A program made the position numbers and the translations under genes. Shown piece by piece: positions 41,957 through 50,544 of a stretch of 64,000 bases of DNA. Below the pieces are notes generated by a model. It was given only the letters and a program-made list of their open reading frames with translations. It ran no database searches and was not told where the DNA came from. The DNA is from Cellulosimicrobium cellulans. GTDB taxonomy: Bacteria; Actinomycetota; Actinomycetes; Actinomycetales; Cellulomonadaceae. Location of the stretch: the NCBI RefSeq assembly GCF_006539945.1, contig NZ_BJNZ01000001.1, forward strand, positions 186,001-250,000, written 5' to 3'. How positions within the stretch are numbered: position 1 is the first letter of the stretch; each line of letters starts with the position of its first letter.

Positions 41957-44900
41957 TCACCAGCCGTCGGGGGCGAGGAGCTTGCGGATGCGCTTCTCGC
42001 TCACCGGGCCGTCGGTGCCGAGCTGTTGCGCGAACAGCGACACGCGCAGCTCCTCGATCAGCCACCGGACCTCGGCCAGGTCGGCCGCGCGGGCGGGATC
42101 TGCCGGGCCCTGGGCGTAGGCGGCGCGGGCGCGCTGGTACGCCTCCTCGACGTCGTGCACGCGCCACGCGAGCTCGGCGTCGCGGTTCGGGTTCGCCTGC
42201 GCCTTCTCCAGCCGGTACGACGCCGCGCGCAGGTAGCGCGTGAGGTGCGGCAGCCGTCGGGGCGGGGTCTGGGAGACGAAGCCGTCGTGGATCAGGCCCG
42301 CGGCCTGGTCGCGCAGGTCCGTGAGCGTGTTGAGCAGCGCGAGGCTGTTCGACGCGCGGATCTCCGCGTCGAGGTTCCGCGACGCCGTGAGCGCGGCGAC
42401 CACGTGCCCGACCACCTGGTGCACCTGGTCCTCCAGGTGCGTCCGCACGAACGCCCGCGCCGCCGCGTAGGCCTCGGCGTCGCGGATCGTCGCGACGTCC
42501 GGCTGCGTGCCGTACTGCCCGCTCCCGCCGCTCGTCAGCGCGATCACCGCGGCGAGCTGGAGGTCCGCGACGAGCGCGTCCGTGTTCCGGTACGGGCTGG
42601 CCGCCATCGTGAGCGACTGCGTGCCGTTCCACCGGCTCGTGACGCGCCCGGTCTGGAGCGCCGTCTCGGACAGCAGCAGGCGCCGCACGCCGCGCGCGTG
42701 CTCGCGTGCCTGAGCGGTCGCGTCGGCCAGCACGCGGAGCGCGACGACCGGCTTCCCCTTCGCGTCCTGCTCCTCGACGACCGCGGGGTACCCCCGGACG
42801 ACGACCCCACCCCCGAGGTCGGTCGACACCGTCGCCGGGATCGCACCCCCGGGCAGGTCGGGCCACGTCGTCAGGTCCGTGCGTTCGCTCACCAGGCTCG
42901 TGGCCGAGTCCGCGGCCGGTGCGCCGTCGGTGCTCGGGCTGGCCGCGCCGTCGCCTCGGGCGGTCGGTCGTCCGTGGCCGCGCGCGGCCTCGACGCCCTT
43001 CGCATCCGACGACGCGCCGCCCGCTCGTCCTGCGCCTCGCCCGGGTGAGCCGGACGCGGAGGCGGGGGAGGGGGCGTCGGATGCGAGAGGGCGTGGGGGT
43101 GTCGAGGATCCAGTGGGAGCGCCGTGAGCATCGAGCGGCGCGGAGGGTAGCCCGAGCACCGACGCCCCCTCCGCCGCCGAACCCGACCCCGAGACCGCCG
43201 TACCCGACCCGGAGACGGAACTCGACGCCGCCTCGCGCAGCGCCGCACCCACCGCGCCCTTGACCGCCGCGCGGACCGCGGCCTGGTTCTGGGCGGCGAG
43301 GCGGCGCTGGAGCGCGAGGAGGTCCTTCGACTCGTCGAGCACGACGGAACCGCCGCGGCCGCGCGGGTCCTCGACCCGGAACGTCATGCGCAGGTGCGCG
43401 GGCAGGCGCGCCTCCTGCTCGGGGCCCCACGCGTCGTCGGGGATGACGACGTCGCGCAGCGCCCGCACGGCGCGCGTGAACGCGACGTGGAACGGCTCGG
43501 CCATGTCGCCCGCGCGGGCCATGTCCACCCAGGCGGGCGTGTGCTCCCGGAGCCAGGCGACGACGTCGCGCGCGACGTCAGGCGCCGGCACGAGCTGGAC
43601 GCGGACCGGCTTGGGCAGCGAGCGGATGGTCGCGGTGGCGAGCTCGTCGAGCAGGCCGGGGACCATCCAGTCGAACCCGTCGGGCACGACGCGGTTGAGC
43701 ACGGAGATCGGGAGGTGCACGGTGACGCCGTCGGCCTCGGTGCCGGGCTGGAACTGGTACGTGAGCGGGAGCGTGAGCTCGCCCTGGGGCCACGTCTCCG
43801 GGAACTGCGACGTGTCGACCTGCTCGGCGTCGGGCACGAGCTGTTCGAGCGTGAACGTGAGCAGGTCGGGGTCGCGGCGCCGCGCCGTCTTCCACCAGCG
43901 GTCGAAGTGCGCGGCGGACACGACGTCGTCGGGCACGCGCTCGTCGTAGAAGTCGAACAGCACGTCGTCGTCGACGACGAGCCCGCGCTGGCGCGAGCGC
44001 GCCTCCAGCTCCTCGGCTTCCTCGAGGAGCTTCCGGTTCTCGTGGAAGAACTGGTGGTGCGTCGTCCACTCGCCCTGCACGAGCGCGTGCCGGACGAACA
44101 TCTCGCGCGCGGCCTCGGGGTCGACCTTCGCGTAGAGGACCTTGCGGTCCGCGACGATCGGCACGCCGTACAGCAGCACCTTCTCGGTCGCGATCGCCGC
44201 GCCGCGCTTGGTCGACCAGTGCGGCTCGGAGTACGTGCGCCGCGCGAGGTCGCCTGCGAGGTCCTCGGCCCACTCGGGCTGGATGCGCGCGACGTCGCGC
44301 GCCCACAGCCGCGACGTCTCGACGAGCTCGCCCGCCATGATCCACGCCGGCGGCTTCTTGCTGAGCGGCGACCCGGGGAAGATCGCGAACCGCGCGCCGC
44401 GCGCGCCGGTGTACTCGTTGCGGGCCTGCTTCTGCGCGCGCCGCAGCGCCTTGGCCCGGGCCTCGCCCTTGAGGTGCGCGACCGACGACGCCTTCACGTC
44501 GCCCGTGTCCTGCATCCCGATCTGCGACAGCAGGCCCGACAGGAGCGCCTTGTGGATCGTGTCGCCGTCCCAGGCGCGCTTGTACGCCTGGGTGTCGGGG
44601 GTCGGGTCGGGGGCGGTGGTCGGGTCCGCGGCGGCTGCCCCCGAGGTGCTCGGGCTACCGTCCGCACCGCGTGTGCGCGGCTTGTACGACATGTCGATGC
44701 CGAGGGGCTTGGACATCTCGCGGAGCTGGGCGACGACGTCCTGCCACTCGCGGATGCGCAGGAAGTTGAGGTACTCGGCCTTGCACAGGCGGCGGAACGC
44801 GCTGCTGGAGAGCTCGTGCTGCTGCTCGCGGACGTACTCCCACACGTTGAGGTACGTGAGGAAGTCGGAGTGCGGGTCGGTGAAGCGCGCGTGCGCCTGG

Positions 44901-46708
44901 TCGGCCTGCGCGCGGACCTCGGCAGGGCGCTCGCGCGGGTCCTGGATCGACATGACGGCGGCGATGATCGCGACCTCGCGCGCGACGCCGAGCCTCGACC
45001 CCTCCCAGATCATGCGGGCGAGGCGCGGGTCCATGGGGAGCTGCGCGAGGACGCGCCCGACCTCGGTGAGGCGCGTGACGCCGTCGGACGTGGCGAGGGC
45101 GCCGAGCTCGGTGAGGAGCTGGACGCCGTCGCGCACGGCGCGGGTGTCCGGGGGCTCGACGAACGGGAAGCGCGCGACCTCGTCGGGGGTCTCGACGACG
45201 CCGACGGAGATCATCTGGAGCAGCACCGACGCGAGGGAGGTGCGCAGGATCTCCGGCTCGGTGAACTCGGGCCGGGAGAGGAAGTCGTCCTCGGAGTAGA
45301 GGCGCACCGCGATGCCGTCGGCGACACGGCCGGAGCGGCCGGAGCGCTGGTTCGCGCTCGCCTGCGAGACGGGCTCGATGGGCAGGCGCTGGACCTTCGT
45401 CGCCTTGGAGTAGCGAGAGATGCGGGCCGTGCCGGGGTCGACGACGTAGTGGATGCCCGGCACCGTGAGCGACGTCTCGGCGACGTTCGTCGCGAGCACG
45501 ATGCGCCGCGAGGAGTGCGTCTGGAACACGCGGTGCTGCTCGGCCGACGACAGCCGCGCGTACAGCGGAAGGATCTCGACGCGCTGCGGGTGCTTCGGGT
45601 CGGTGACGCGGTCCTTGAGGTGCCCGGTGAGCGCGTCGGCGGCGTCGTGGATCTCGCGCTCGCCGGAGAGGAACACGAGGATGTCGCCCGGTCCCTCGCG
45701 CATGAGCTCGTCGCACGCGTCGACGATGCCGGTCACGAGGTCCTTCTCCTCGGCGCCGGCGCGACCCTTCGCCTTCCCGGAGCTCGGGTCGACGTCGGGG
45801 GACAGCGGCCGGTACCGGATCTCGACCGGGTAGGTGCGGCCGGACACCTCGACGACGGGCGCGGCGTCGGGCAGCGCGTCGACCACGTACTCCGGCGCGC
45901 CGCCGAGCTGGGCGAGGTGCGCGGGGGAGAAGTGCTGCGCGAAGCGCTCGGAGTCGATCGTCGCCGACGTGATGATGAGCTTGAGGTCGGGGCGGCGCGG
46001 CAGGAGCCGCGCGAGGTAGCCGAGCAGGAAGTCGATGTTGAGCGACCGCTCGTGCGCCTCGTCGACGATGATCGTGTCGTACGCGAGCAGCTCCGGGTCG
46101 CGCTGGATCTGCGCGAGCAGGATGCCGTCCGTCATGACCTTGACGAGCGTGTCCTCGCTGGACGTGTCGGTGAACCGCACCTGGTACCCGACGACGCCGC
46201 CCAGCTCCGTGCCGAGCTCCTCCGCGATGCGCTCCGCGACGGTGCGGGCCGCGATGCGGCGGGGCTGCGTGTGCCCGACCTGGCCCGCCCGGCCGCGGCC
46301 GAGCTCGAGCGCGATCTTGGGGAGCTGCGTCGTCTTCCCGGAGCCCGTCTCGCCCGCCACGATGACGACCTGGTGGTCCCGGATCGCGGCGGCGATGTCC
46401 GCGCGTCGGGCGCTCACGGGAAGCTGCTCGGGGTACGTGATGGGCGGGACCGTCACGGCCTCGCGCGCCTGCGCGGCCCGATCGAGCTGCGCACGGCTCA
46501 CCTGTCGCGGGCCCGACGGCGTCCGCTCGCCCCGGCCACGTCGCGTCGCCGTCGTGCTGGTCGGGGTGCCCGACGTCGAACGGTCACCCTGCCCACGGCC
46601 GCGGCGGTTCCCGCGGCGACGGCGACCCTCGCGCGGGGTGCCCTCGGCGGCGCCGTCCCGCTGGGGAGGGCGCGCGTCGGGCTGGTTCGCTGCGGGCTCG
46701 GTACTCAC
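41957..46708 (-). CDS. hrpA: DEAH-box ATP-dependent RNA helicase HrpA
   Basis: A 1,583-residue RNA helicase. Walker A is GETGSGKTTQ (about 119-128), the box is IIVDEAHERS, and SATIDSERFA and QRSGRSGRV are the III and VI motifs, followed by the HA2, OB and long C-terminal HrpA (DUF3418) domains. The N-terminus (about 75 residues) is Arg/Gly/Thr-rich and basic. About 115 residues near 1165-1280 are Ala/Ser/Pro/Gly-rich insertion between conserved blocks of the C-terminal domain. E. coli HrpA has about 1,300 residues and helps rescue stalled ribosomes and process mRNA. GTG at 46708 chosen; a TTG at 46726 is possible. Confidence 0.93.
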   Translation of the reverse strand: MSTEPAANQPDARPPQRDGAAEGTPREGRRRRGNRRGRGQGDRSTSGTPTSTTATRRGRGERTPSGPRQVSRAQLDRAAQAREAVTVPPITYPEQLPVSARRADIAAAIRDHQVVIVAGETGSGKTTQLPKIALELGRGRAGQVGHTQPRRIAARTVAERIAEELGTELGGVVGYQVRFTDTSSEDTLVKVMTDGILLAQIQRDPELLAYDTIIVDEAHERSLNIDFLLGYLARLLPRRPDLKLIITSATIDSERFAQHFSPAHLAQLGGAPEYVVDALPDAAPVVEVSGRTYPVEIRYRPLSPDVDPSSGKAKGRAGAEEKDLVTGIVDACDELMREGPGDILVFLSGEREIHDAADALTGHLKDRVTDPKHPQRVEILPLYARLSSAEQHRVFQTHSSRRIVLATNVAETSLTVPGIHYVVDPGTARISRYSKATKVQRLPIEPVSQASANQRSGRSGRVADGIAVRLYSEDDFLSRPEFTEPEILRTSLASVLLQMISVGVVETPDEVARFPFVEPPDTRAVRDGVQLLTELGALATSDGVTRLTEVGRVLAQLPMDPRLARMIWEGSRLGVAREVAIIAAVMSIQDPRERPAEVRAQADQAHARFTDPHSDFLTYLNVWEYVREQQHELSSSAFRRLCKAEYLNFLRIREWQDVVAQLREMSKPLGIDMSYKPRTRGADGSPSTSGAAAADPTTAPDPTPDTQAYKRAWDGDTIHKALLSGLLSQIGMQDTGDVKASSVAHLKGEARAKALRRAQKQARNEYTGARGARFAIFPGSPLSKKPPAWIMAGELVETSRLWARDVARIQPEWAEDLAGDLARRTYSEPHWSTKRGAAIATEKVLLYGVPIVADRKVLYAKVDPEAAREMFVRHALVQGEWTTHHQFFHENRKLLEEAEELEARSRQRGLVVDDDVLFDFYDERVPDDVVSAAHFDRWWKTARRRDPDLLTFTLEQLVPDAEQVDTSQFPETWPQGELTLPLTYQFQPGTEADGVTVHLPISVLNRVVPDGFDWMVPGLLDELATATIRSLPKPVRVQLVPAPDVARDVVAWLREHTPAWVDMARAGDMAEPFHVAFTRAVRALRDVVIPDDAWGPEQEARLPAHLRMTFRVEDPRGRGGSVVLDESKDLLALQRRLAAQNQAAVRAAVKGAVGAALREAASSSVSGSGTAVSGSGSAAEGASVLGLPSAPLDAHGAPTGSSTPPRPLASDAPSPASASGSPGRGAGRAGGASSDAKGVEAARGHGRPTARGDGAASPSTDGAPAADSATSLVSERTDLTTWPDLPGGAIPATVSTDLGGGVVVRGYPAVVEEQDAKGKPVVALRVLADATAQAREHARGVRRLLLSETALQTGRVTSRWNGTQSLTMAASPYRNTDALVADLQLAAVIALTSGGSGQYGTQPDVATIRDAEAYAAARAFVRTHLEDQVHQVVGHVVAALTASRNLDAEIRASNSLALLNTLTDLRDQAAGLIHDGFVSQTPPRRLPHLTRYLRAASYRLEKAQANPNRDAELAWRVHDVEEAYQRARAAYAQGPADPARAADLAEVRWLIEELRVSLFAQQLGTDGPVSEKRIRKLLAPDGW

Positions 46709-46787
46709 GACGGTCCATTCTCTCAACTCGCCGCAACTTCATTGCTCTCGTTCCGGGGAGCGACAGTGACGAGAGGCGCTGTCATTT

Positions 46788-46809
46788 TGCTAGCATATCG
46801 TTCCGGAGG
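46788..46809 (+). promoter_or_regulatory. promoter and operator of the toxin-antitoxin pair
   Basis: TGCTAGCA (46788-46795) is a perfect palindrome overlapping the -10 box TAGCAT (46791-46796), with GGAGG at 46805-46809 next. It resembles the TGCTATCA-type half-sites bound by FitAB and fits autoregulation by the antitoxin. Confidence 0.5.
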
Positions 46810-46817
46810 TGGTCGAG

Positions 46818-47078
46818 ATGGCGACGCTGACGATCCGTGGGCTCGACGACGACGTGCGCGAACGGTTGCGAGCGCGCGCCGTCGCGCACGGGCGGTCCAT
46901 GGAGGCGGAGGTGCGCGAGATCCTTGCCGCTGCCGTTCGCTCTCCGAGTGGCGTCGAGCGCGGTCTCGGTACCTGGATCGCCGAGACCTTCGCCGGGATC
47001 GGCGGGACCGAGGCGGACGTGTTCGACGTGCGCCGTGATGACCGCCCCCAGGTGGTCGACCTCAGCGACCCAGCGTGA
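46818..47078 (+). CDS. FitA/VapB-like antitoxin, ribbon-helix-helix
   Basis: An 86-residue protein: ATLTIRGLDDDVRERLRARAVAHGRSMEAEVREIL is the Arc/MetJ ribbon-helix-helix typical of FitA-like antitoxins (DNA-binding N-terminus), followed by a Gly/Glu/Asp-rich tail that should wrap the toxin. The start is the ATG at 46818, 8 nt behind GGAGG. Its stop overlaps the toxin start (GTGA), the usual arrangement. Confidence 0.9.
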   Translation: MATLTIRGLDDDVRERLRARAVAHGRSMEAEVREILAAAVRSPSGVERGLGTWIAETFAGIGGTEADVFDVRRDDRPQVVDLSDPA

Positions 47079-47500
47079 TCGTCCTCGACACGAACGTCGT
47101 CTCGGAGCTCACGAGAACGACGCCGGAGCGCTCTGTGGTGCGATGGCTCGACGGCGTGTCGCCGCTGGATGTCTGGCTCACGTCGATCACGGTCGCGGAG
47201 ATGTCGTACGGCATCGCCCGGTTGGTGGCCGGTCGGCGCCGCGACGAGCTCGTCGTGCGTGTCGAGACGGTCCTCGCCGGTCTCGGCGGTCAGGTGCTGT
47301 CGTTCGACCAGGAGGCCGCCCACGCGTTCGGCGCAGTCATGGCCGGACGAGACCGCGCCAGGCAACCCATCGGTACCGCGGACGCGCAGATCGCCGCGAT
47401 CTGTCGCGTGCACGACGCGACGCTCGCGACGCGCAACGTCCGCGACTTCGTCGGCACCGGCGTGGCCGTCGTCGACCCGTGGGGCGCAGGGCCTTCCTGA
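47075..47500 (+). CDS. PIN-domain RNase toxin, FitB/VapC type
   Basis: A 141-residue PIN domain ribonuclease. The four acidic catalytic positions are visible: D in VLDTNVVSEL, E in TVAEMSYGI, D in IGTADAQIAA and D in TRNVRDFVG. PIN toxins cleave tRNA or rRNA with Mg(II). The GTG start overlaps the antitoxin stop. The set FitA/FitB type also includes a regulator role. All catalytic residues seem intact, so the module is likely functional. Confidence 0.92.
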   Translation: MIVLDTNVVSELTRTTPERSVVRWLDGVSPLDVWLTSITVAEMSYGIARLVAGRRRDELVVRVETVLAGLGGQVLSFDQEAAHAFGAVMAGRDRARQPIGTADAQIAAICRVHDATLATRNVRDFVGTGVAVVDPWGAGPS

Positions 47501-47510
47501 CCCTGCAGGC

Positions 47511-48074
47511 TCAGCCGAGCGCCTTGCGCATCACGACGCGCGGCACGCCGCCGCTGACGCCGGTGGTCGGGGCCGCACGCACGAACCCCGCCTTCTCGAA
47601 CAGCGCGACGGTGCCGACGTACCCCGAGATCACGTCGACGCGCTCGCCGCCCGCGTCCACGGGATAGCCCTCGACCGCGGGCGCACCGTGCGCGGCGGCA
47701 TGCTCGACGGCGCCGGCGAGGAGGTCGTGCATCAGCCCCCGGCGCCGGTGGCCGGCCCGGACGACGAAGCACACCGCGCTCCACGCGTCGAGGTCGTCGA
47801 CGAACGGGATGGTCCGGGCGTTCATCAGCCGTCGGTAGGTGCTGCGCGGCGTGACCGAGCACCAGCCCGCGACGTCGCCGTCGACGTACGCGAGCACGCC
47901 CGGCCCGGGGTCGGTCGTGCACAGGTCGGCCATGAACTCGGGGCGGTCCTCGGCGCCGACCCGGCTGTCGCGGTAGGACATGCACCAGCACCCGCGCACC
48001 CCGGCCCTCCGCGGCCCGACCACGGCGGCGAAGTCGTCGTAGCGCCCGACGGCGGAGCGCACCTCCACGTCCAT
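47511..48074 (-). CDS. GNAT-family N-acetyltransferase
   Basis: A 187-residue acetyltransferase. CFVVRAGHRRRGLMHDLLAGAV is the acetyl-CoA loop; ISGYVGTVALFEKAGFVRA the C-terminal motif. The N-terminal WCMSYRDSR region and MNARTIPFVDDLDAWSAVCF are typical of a small actinobacterial GNAT subgroup whose substrate I cannot name. It converges with the toxin gene; the intergenic palindrome E1 lies beyond its start. Confidence 0.85.
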   Translation of the reverse strand: MDVEVRSAVGRYDDFAAVVGPRRAGVRGCWCMSYRDSRVGAEDRPEFMADLCTTDPGPGVLAYVDGDVAGWCSVTPRSTYRRLMNARTIPFVDDLDAWSAVCFVVRAGHRRRGLMHDLLAGAVEHAAAHGAPAVEGYPVDAGGERVDVISGYVGTVALFEKAGFVRAAPTTGVSGGVPRVVMRKALG

Positions 48075-48129
48075 CCCCCCACGCTAGGGGCGCCCGCCCA
48101 CGCGGGCCGAGAACGACACCACCCGCCGT

Positions 48130-48184
48130 CGAGCACGACCTGGCGGACGGAAAGCGGCGCATCACGACCCTCAGGTCGTGTTCG
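48130..48184. repeat. palindromic element E1
   Basis: CGAGCACGACCTG (48130-48142) and CAGGTCGTGTTCG (48172-48184) pair with 12 of 13 positions; loop 29 nt. The outer arms match elements E2 and E3, the middle does not. It lies 45 bp downstream of the minus-strand WYL regulator stop, so it may be a terminator. Confidence 0.65.
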
Positions 48185-48229
48185 GCGTGAGGGGTTGCGG
48201 GTGCGGCGAGGGCGGGCGGTGTGGGTGAG

Positions 48230-49180
48230 TCAGGCGGGGGTGGCGCGGGTGTAGCGGGTTGCCAGGGTGCGGACGTGGTCGACGAGCGCCTGCGGTTCCG
48301 TCACGTGGAAGTCGAGGCCGAGCATGCCGACCCACACCGCGACGACCTCGACGCTGTCGCCGCCGGTGACGAGGACGCAGCGGTCGTCGTCGAGCGGCTC
48401 GACCGTGCCGACCGTCGGGTTGATGCGCCGCAGCACCTCCTCGGCCGGGGCGTCGACGACGATCCGCGCGTGCACGGCCCAGCCGGCGCGCGCGACCTCG
48501 CGCACGACGAACTCGGTCAGGTCGCCGGGGAAGTCCACCGGCGCGAACCGCCGCCCGCCCGGCACGCGCAGCACGAGCCAGTCGACGCGGTAGGGAGCCC
48601 ACGCGCCCGTCGCCGGGTCGCGGGCCACGAGGAACCAGCGGCGCTGCCACGCGACGAGGCGGTACGGCTCGAGCTCGAGCGGCTCGTCGCGGTAGAAGCA
48701 GCGCAGGCCCTGGTGGTCGCGTACGGCGTCCGCGAGGGCGGTCAGCGTGTCCGGGTCGACGACCGGGTCCTCGACGTTCGAGTCGGTGTTGGCCGGCCCG
48801 GCGGCGCTCGCGGACCGCAGCGCGACGAGGCGGCGGCGCAACCGGTCGGGCATGACCTGCTCGAGCTTCGCGAGCGCCGAGGCCCCGGACTCCTCGAACC
48901 CTGCCGTGCCGGTCGCGGCCCGCAGCCCGACGGCGACCGCGACCGCCTCGGCGTCGTCGAGCAGGAGCGGGGGCAGCCGGGCGCCCGCCCCCAGCCGGTA
49001 CCGGCCGCCCGGTCCGCGCACGGCGTCGACGGGGTAACCGAGCTCGCGCAGGCGCGCGACGTCGTTCCGGACGGTGCGGCCGGTGACGTCGAGGCGCGCG
49101 GCGAGCTCGGCGCCGGACCAGTCGGGACGCGACTGGAGCAGCCCCAGCAGGGTGAGCATGCGGGCCGAGGTGGAGGCCAT
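48230..49180 (-). CDS. YafY-type HTH/WYL-domain transcriptional regulator
   Basis: A 316-residue regulator. Residues about 5-60 are an HTH_11 domain (LTLLGLLQSRPDWSGAELAA, RLDVTGRTVRNDVARLRELG). After about 140 comes the WYL sensor domain (REDEPLELEPYRLVAWQRRW-like, with WFLVARDPATGAWAPYRVD), then a C-terminal WCX part (WVGMLGLDFHVTEP). It is divergent from the epoxide hydrolase (131 bp) and likely regulates it. Confidence 0.9.
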   Translation of the reverse strand: MASTSARMLTLLGLLQSRPDWSGAELAARLDVTGRTVRNDVARLRELGYPVDAVRGPGGRYRLGAGARLPPLLLDDAEAVAVAVGLRAATGTAGFEESGASALAKLEQVMPDRLRRRLVALRSASAAGPANTDSNVEDPVVDPDTLTALADAVRDHQGLRCFYRDEPLELEPYRLVAWQRRWFLVARDPATGAWAPYRVDWLVLRVPGGRRFAPVDFPGDLTEFVVREVARAGWAVHARIVVDAPAEEVLRRINPTVGTVEPLDDDRCVLVTGGDSVEVVAVWVGMLGLDFHVTEPQALVDHVRTLATRYTRATPA

Positions 49181-49311
49181 GGGGGTCCCTCCGAGAGGTC
49201 TCCGGAAGAACGTCGGAACCCGGCCAGAATAGCGGAAGAAACCGTTCCTGAAGGCTGCGTAACGTCGGTACCAGAGCAGGGCACGAGGCCCCGCCCGACC
49301 GAGGAGAGACC

Positions 49312-50439
49312 ATGAGCAGCACGACCCTCGAGCACCGCCCGTTCTCCGTCGCCGTCCCGCAGGCCGACCTGGACGACCTGCGCGAGCGCCTCGAGCGGAC
49401 CCGCTTCGCGCCGGCCGCGCCCGGCGACTCCTGGGACTACGGCACGCCCGAGTCCTACCTGCGCGACATGGTCGGGCGCTGGACGGCGTTCGACTGGCGC
49501 GCCGTCGAGGACCGGGTCAACGCCTACCCGGGCTTCCGCACGGAGATCGACGGCCAGCCGATCCACTACCTCCACGTGCGCTCGCAGCACGAGGACGCGA
49601 CGCCGCTGCTGCTCGCGCACTCGTACCCCGGGTCGTTCCTCGACTTCCTCGACATGATCGACCCGCTCGTCGACCCCGTCGCGCACGGCGGCCGACCCGA
49701 GGACGCGTTCCACCTCGTGATCCCGTCCATGCCGGGCTTCGGGTTCTCGACGCCCGTCGTCGGCGACGCCGACTGGACCATGGCGCGCGTGGCGCGTGCC
49801 TACGACACGCTGATGCGCGACCTCGGCTACGCGTCCTACGGGATCCACGGGAGCGACGGCGGGGCGATGGTCTCGCGCGAGCTCGCGATCGTCGATCCCG
49901 AGGGATTCCGCGGCGCGCACGTGCTCCAGCTCTTCTCCTTCCCGTCCGGCGCGCCGGGCGAGATGGACGGCTTCGGCGAGAAGGAGTTCGCGGCGCTCGG
50001 GCACCTCCAGTGGTTCCAGTCCGTGGGCGCCTACAACACGATGAACGCGTCCCGGCCCCAGACGATGGCCGCCGGCCTCGCGGACTCGCCCGTCGCCGTC
50101 CTCGCCTACCACGAGCTGTTCGAGAGCTTCGGCAACGGGACGAGCCTCGTGAGCGCCGACCAGGTGCTCGCGCAGGCGACGCTCTACTGGCTGACCAACT
50201 CCTACGCGACCGCCGCCCGGTACCACTACGCCGAGCAGCGCTCCGGCGCCGAGCCGGTCGTGAGCCAGGGCCGGATCGGGGTGGCCGTCTTCGCCGACGA
50301 CTTCCAGACGATCCGCGCCTTCGCGGAGCGCGACAACGCCCGGATCGAGCACTGGTCCGAGTTCCCGCGCGGCGGCCACTACGCGTCGCTCGAGGTCCCG
50401 CTCGACGTCGTCGCCGACCTCCGGACGTTCTTCGCCTGA
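49312..50439 (+). CDS. epoxide hydrolase, alpha/beta fold with N-terminal EHN domain
   Basis: A 375-residue protein. Residues about 9-115 are the EHN domain (FSVAVPQADLDDLRERLERTR). The alpha/beta part has PLLLAHSYPGSFLDFLDMIDPL with the oxyanion-hole segment, the nucleophile Asp in YGIHGSDGGAMVSRE (about 183), VAVFADDF with the acid and GGHYASLEVP with the catalytic His (about 357). It hydrolyses epoxides to diols. The ATG at 49312 follows GAGGAGAGACC. It lies divergent from the WYL regulator gene. The palindrome E2 is 35 bp downstream of its stop. Confidence 0.88.
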   Translation: MSSTTLEHRPFSVAVPQADLDDLRERLERTRFAPAAPGDSWDYGTPESYLRDMVGRWTAFDWRAVEDRVNAYPGFRTEIDGQPIHYLHVRSQHEDATPLLLAHSYPGSFLDFLDMIDPLVDPVAHGGRPEDAFHLVIPSMPGFGFSTPVVGDADWTMARVARAYDTLMRDLGYASYGIHGSDGGAMVSRELAIVDPEGFRGAHVLQLFSFPSGAPGEMDGFGEKEFAALGHLQWFQSVGAYNTMNASRPQTMAAGLADSPVAVLAYHELFESFGNGTSLVSADQVLAQATLYWLTNSYATAARYHYAEQRSGAEPVVSQGRIGVAVFADDFQTIRAFAERDNARIEHWSEFPRGGHYASLEVPLDVVADLRTFFA

Positions 50440-50474
50440 CACCCGGGATCGTCGAGAACGAGGTCACGCGCCCT

Positions 50475-50530
50475 CGACCACGACGTTGCTGTCGTTATCG
50501 GCCGGATAACGACAGCAATGTCGTGCTCGA
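50475..50530. repeat. palindromic element E2
   Basis: Inner arms TTGCTGTCGTTATC (50486-50499) and GATAACGACAGCAA (50505-50518) are perfect, with centre GGCCG; outer arms CGACCACGAC and GTCGTGCTCG differ at one pair. It shares the centre TTATCGGCCGGATA with E3. It lies between the epoxide hydrolase stop and the next start, and supplies an in-frame ATG at 50518. Confidence 0.8.
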
Positions 50531-50544
50531 CGCAGAATGGGGCG

